NCBI GenBank assembly: GCA_012513545.1 | Contig: JAAZCB010001010.1 | Coordinates: 1-16,716, forward strand | From: Clostridiaceae bacterium | GTDB taxonomy: Bacteria; Bacillota_A; Clostridia; Acetivibrionales; Acetivibrionaceae | DNA length: 16,716 bases | Direction of reading: 5' to 3' | In this document: piece after piece, positions 14,429 through 16,716 of the stretch | Layout of the letters: each line of letters begins with the position of its first letter | How positions within the stretch are numbered: the stretch's first letter is position 1 | The notes under the pieces: model-generated | Database searches by the model: none | What the model was told of the DNA's origin: nothing | The model's input: the letters and a program-made list of their open reading frames with translations, nothing else | Translations under genes and position numbers: made by a program

Positions 14429-14604
14429 CAAATCCCCCTGGATAAACTTGCCAGCCTATCTCCCCAGAGCTCAATCCACCCTGCAGTACCAATGTCACCT
14501 ATAATAAGCTGTTCTTTTACTATTTCTGAAGTAAAAGGCGTAACCAATATAAATAATACTATGAAAACTGAAGCTAGTACTTTAAAAGAACCATGTTTTC
14601 TCAC
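14428..14604 (-). CDS. 58-residue single-pass membrane or exported small protein
   Basis: The start is placed at the GTG at 14604, because GGAGG (complement 14612-14616) lies 7 bases before it; an earlier GTG at 14622 has no ribosome site. The N-terminus is positive (RKHGSFK), followed by a hydrophobic segment at about residues 8-26 and a mostly polar tail containing EIVKEQLIIGD, GWIELWGDR and LASLSRGI. By the positive-inside rule the tail would be outside, and the segment could also be a signal peptide releasing a short peptide. No family is recognised. It is followed without gap by the 31-residue gene. Confidence 0.55.
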   Translation of the reverse strand: MRKHGSFKVLASVFIVLFILVTPFTSEIVKEQLIIGDIGTAGWIELWGDRLASLSRGI

Positions 14605-14644
14605 TTCATATCCTCCAAACACTTTTTTTTGCCGCAGTGAGCAA

Positions 14645-14660
14645 TGCTACGATAGTAGCA
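14645..14660. repeat. Short perfect hairpin after the flavodoxin gene
   Basis: TGCTAC GATA GTAGCA, a 6-pair stem with a four-base loop, about 30 bases after the flavodoxin stop. No T-run follows directly, so it is more likely a weak pause or RNA-stabilising element than a terminator. Confidence 0.3.
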
Positions 14661-14691
14661 AAGAGCCCATAAATCCTTTGGGAAAGTTCAG

Positions 14692-15222
14692 TTAATTATT
14701 AATCGCTTCAATTATTGGCGCTATTGAGTTTTTGTTCGTATAATCCACCACTTTACCGTAGCTGGCAATCAAACCCTTACTGTCATCATCGAGTTCCTGA
14801 GTTTTCTTAAACTTTACCAATTTAACCAATAGAAACATTAAAAATCTGTCAATAATATTCATTTTTTTATAATTCAGTCCACCCCGCAGTAGGAAAAACT
14901 GTACCTTATCCTTCATTTCAGCTGTCATATTCTGAGCTTTAACTTCTTCTACAGCTTCATCCTTTTTTAAAGTAGCACCTACCGCAACTACAATCAACTT
15001 CTTGTCACAAAACTTGCGATAATTATTCTTTATAAAAGAAAACCCAAGTAAACCACCGGCGTATAGACCCCCACAGTATACTATGGTATCATAATTCCGC
15101 AATGTATCTGCTTTTGTTTCACTAACTTTGAAAATATCAGCATGTGCATCCTCTGAAATCCACTTTGCATATTTCTCTGTGCTTCCATATTTTGATTTAT
15201 ATACAACAGCTATCTTTTTCAT
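14692..15222 (-). CDS. Flavodoxin-domain protein, HemG-like
   Basis: A 176-residue cytoplasmic FMN protein. The phosphate-binding loop is YKSKYGSTEKYAKWI at 8-22, and the second loop YCGGLYAGGLLG at 49-60. The size, the motif and the basic insert near 120-140 (NYKKMNIIDRFLMFLLVKLVKFKK) match the Flavodoxin_5 group, which includes the menaquinone-dependent protoporphyrinogen oxidase HemG. In clostridia without haem synthesis such proteins have unknown electron partners, so only a redox role is claimed. GAGGTGG lies 4-5 bases before the ATG. The two small membrane peptide genes follow on the same strand after an 87-base gap. Confidence 0.88.
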   Translation of the reverse strand: MKKIAVVYKSKYGSTEKYAKWISEDAHADIFKVSETKADTLRNYDTIVYCGGLYAGGLLGFSFIKNNYRKFCDKKLIVVAVGATLKKDEAVEEVKAQNMTAEMKDKVQFFLLRGGLNYKKMNIIDRFLMFLLVKLVKFKKTQELDDDSKGLIASYGKVVDYTNKNSIAPIIEAINN

Positions 15223-15276
15223 TAATCCACCTCGCTAATGTTGTTTTCTGGAATAAAAAAGTTTTTATAAAGATAG

Positions 15277-15310
15277 AGCCTGAAAAATATATCCCAATAT
15301 CTTTCAGGCT
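15277..15310 (-). terminator. Terminator of the GH9 cellulase gene
   Basis: AGCCTGAAA (15277-15285) pairs with TTTCAGGCT (15302-15310), extended inside by ATAT/ATAT after one mismatch. It lies about 40 bases after the GH9 stop, followed on the - strand by CTATCTTTATAAAAAC, a weak T-tract. Confidence 0.7.
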
Positions 15311-15347
15311 TAAAGCTTTTATTATTATGACAAGCGTAATCTCCTAT

Positions 15348-16715
15348 TTAACTTTTATAAGGCAATTTGTCAATCAACTCAAGTAAAAATCTTCTTAGAA
15401 TTGCATAATCCGTCGAATTTACTTTACCATCATCATTAACATCAGCAGCTGCCATATTTGCATCTGAAGATGTACCGAGTAAAACTCTCTTTAACACAGC
15501 ATAGTCGGTAGAATTTACTCTATTATCATTGTTTATATCACCATATGTAAACGGTGGATTAGTAGGTGTTGGTGATGGTGACGGCGATACCGGCGGGTTT
15601 GTAACTTGAGGTATATCACAATAGTATTGAACCATCCCGGCCATAGCACCTACAAGACCTGCATTATAGTCTATTCCAACTTCAGAACACTCATATTTGT
15701 CTGTCTGATCAGTATATCTATCGCTTCTGTCAGGACCTCCAACCAGTGCACCTGTTAAAACATTCTTCGCAGGGCTCTTCCAATCATTCCAGCCCACATA
15801 CCCGCTGGCTGCTCTGTGATGAGGATGTTTGGGATAATTAGAGCCAAATCCTATCACATAGGACATGTTGGCAGGATTATTGCCCAAAATATAATCCATT
15901 TGTGATTTGGCAAAGCTCTTTGCCGATTCATCCTTATACAATTTGTAGTATACCAGTGCAAGCAAACACTCTGCGGCAGTATATCTCAAAGTACCCCAGG
16001 AATCTAAAATTTTCAAACCACCATTTGAAGTAGCAACACCGCTCTTCCAATATGACAAGTTTGAAGATATCGCATCCTTGTATTTTGACTCTCCGGTCGC
16101 TGATGCCCCTACTGCTGCTACGGCAAGTTTCATATCATTCCAGCAAATGGTCCAGTTTGTAGCTGGTGAAGGCAGCCAGGTATTAACATCACTAAGATAT
16201 GAGTTGTTTTTCTCTATTACATACAACCACATTGCAGCCCATGCCATGTCATCCTTCCAATCGCTTGAAGAATAAAAATTATCCCCGTTACCAACGCCGG
16301 GATTATTTTTGCCAATTGCATAAAGCTCTTTTGCAGCTGCAAGACACTTGTCGGCATATGCTGAATCAATACTTTTGTAATTGAGGTACATGAGTGAAAG
16401 AGCACCGCTATACAAACCGCATACATCAGCTGCACCCTGTCCTGAACCCATATAGCGCTTTATTGTCCTTGAACCTGTTTGTGCTTCTGGTGGTCCCCAA
16501 TACTCATGATCAGAAGGATCACCAACGTGGTAATAATATTTTGTAGAGCTTTCACGGCATCTCATAATATAATCAGTAAAATACTTTAGAGTAGACAACA
16601 TCTTTTGAGTATTTCCTGATGCGTCAAAAGCACCTTTAAATTCATACAGTGACCACCCAAGTATTGAAGCGGAGTACCCGTTTGTTATACCGAATTTGAT
16701 ATGGTCTCCACAATC
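15348..16715 (-). CDS. GH9 cellulase with C-terminal type I dockerin, 5' end outside the window
   Basis: Cellulosomal endoglucanase-type enzyme. The frame is open to the right edge, so 455 residues of the C-terminal part are seen and the Met at 16601 is internal. The first residues, DCGDHIKFG, hold the GH9 catalytic Asp region. Later come the His-containing signature VIGFGSNYPKHPHHRAAS and the second signature YECSEVGIDYNAGLVGAMAGM with the acid Glu. The catalytic domain passes directly, without a CBM3, into a Pro/Ser/Thr linker (PPVSPSPSPTPTNPP) and a dockerin with two repeats, GDINNDNRVNSTDY and ADVNDDGKVNSTDY. Both repeats have Ser-Thr at the recognition positions, as in C. thermocellum dockerins. 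The plan resembles CelT-type GH9-dockerin enzymes. The signal peptide must lie beyond the window. Confidence 0.95.
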   Translation of the reverse strand, partial: DCGDHIKFGITNGYSASILGWSLYEFKGAFDASGNTQKMLSTLKYFTDYIMRCRESSTKYYYHVGDPSDHEYWGPPEAQTGSRTIKRYMGSGQGAADVCGLYSGALSLMYLNYKSIDSAYADKCLAAAKELYAIGKNNPGVGNGDNFYSSSDWKDDMAWAAMWLYVIEKNNSYLSDVNTWLPSPATNWTICWNDMKLAVAAVGASATGESKYKDAISSNLSYWKSGVATSNGGLKILDSWGTLRYTAAECLLALVYYKLYKDESAKSFAKSQMDYILGNNPANMSYVIGFGSNYPKHPHHRAASGYVGWNDWKSPAKNVLTGALVGGPDRSDRYTDQTDKYECSEVGIDYNAGLVGAMAGMVQYYCDIPQVTNPPVSPSPSPTPTNPPFTYGDINNDNRVNSTDYAVLKRVLLGTSSDANMAAADVNDDGKVNSTDYAILRRFLLELIDKLPYKS

Positions 16716-16716
16716 A

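Noticed and set aside
15391..15543. Tandem repeat or CRISPR-like repeat
   Set aside because: The two similar stretches (GTCGAATTTAC... / GTAGAATTTAC...) are the two calcium-binding repeats of the dockerin coding sequence.
15348..16601. Complete GH9 protein starting at 16601
   Set aside because: The same frame continues to the right edge with conserved GH9 sequence (DCGDHIKFG), so the Met is internal.

Overview
The window comes from a low-GC, Gram-positive, anaerobic cellulose degrader of the Clostridia, most likely the Acetivibrio/Hungateiclostridium (Clostridium thermocellum-like) group. The main evidence is two cellulosomal proteins with type I dockerins: a secreted serpin and a GH9 cellulase. 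Both have the Ser-Thr recognition pair in their calcium-binding repeats, as is usual in that group. Strong AGGAGG ribosome binding sites and AT-rich spacers fit this. The species cannot be fixed from the sequence.

Layout. (1) 1-2510, defence and accessory island: the 3' part of a DpnII/MboI-type endonuclease gene and an amino-methyltransferase gene (+ strand) face a small convergent operon on the - strand. That operon carries a controller-type HTH protein, an unknown protein whose gene appears frameshifted at its ends, and a small zinc-ribbon protein. The HTH promoter carries a clear inverted-repeat operator. (2) 2563-4733: a thioredoxin-type glutathione peroxidase and a dockerin-bearing serpin. 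(3) 5001-6098: a stand-alone leuB. (4) 6300-8987: a compact three-gene - strand operon that looks linked to type VII secretion. It encodes a WXG100-like small protein, a protein fusing an N-terminal CBM48-like fold to a C-terminal DUF4176 domain, and a 474-residue protein with a coiled-coil N-terminus and a pre-toxin-like glycine-rich segment. This is the most unusual part of the window. (5) 9254-12607: a cytoplasmic GH3 beta-glycosidase diverging from a YesL/DUF624 membrane protein. (6) 12647-15222: a secreted serine hydrolase of the beta-lactamase/6-aminohexanoate-dimer hydrolase type, two tiny coupled membrane peptides not previously obvious as genes, and a HemG-like flavodoxin. (7) 15348-16716: the 3' part of a GH9-linker-dockerin cellulase gene running off the right edge.

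How the genes work together. The GH9 enzyme and serpin would both dock onto the cellulosome scaffold outside the cell, one cutting cellulose and the other probably protecting the complex from proteases. The GH3 enzyme would finish imported oligosaccharides inside the cell. The remaining genes are housekeeping (leuB, peroxidase, flavodoxin), defence (restriction-modification) or secretion/interbacterial interaction (WXG100-DUF4176 operon). No tRNA, rRNA, CRISPR array or insertion sequence was seen.
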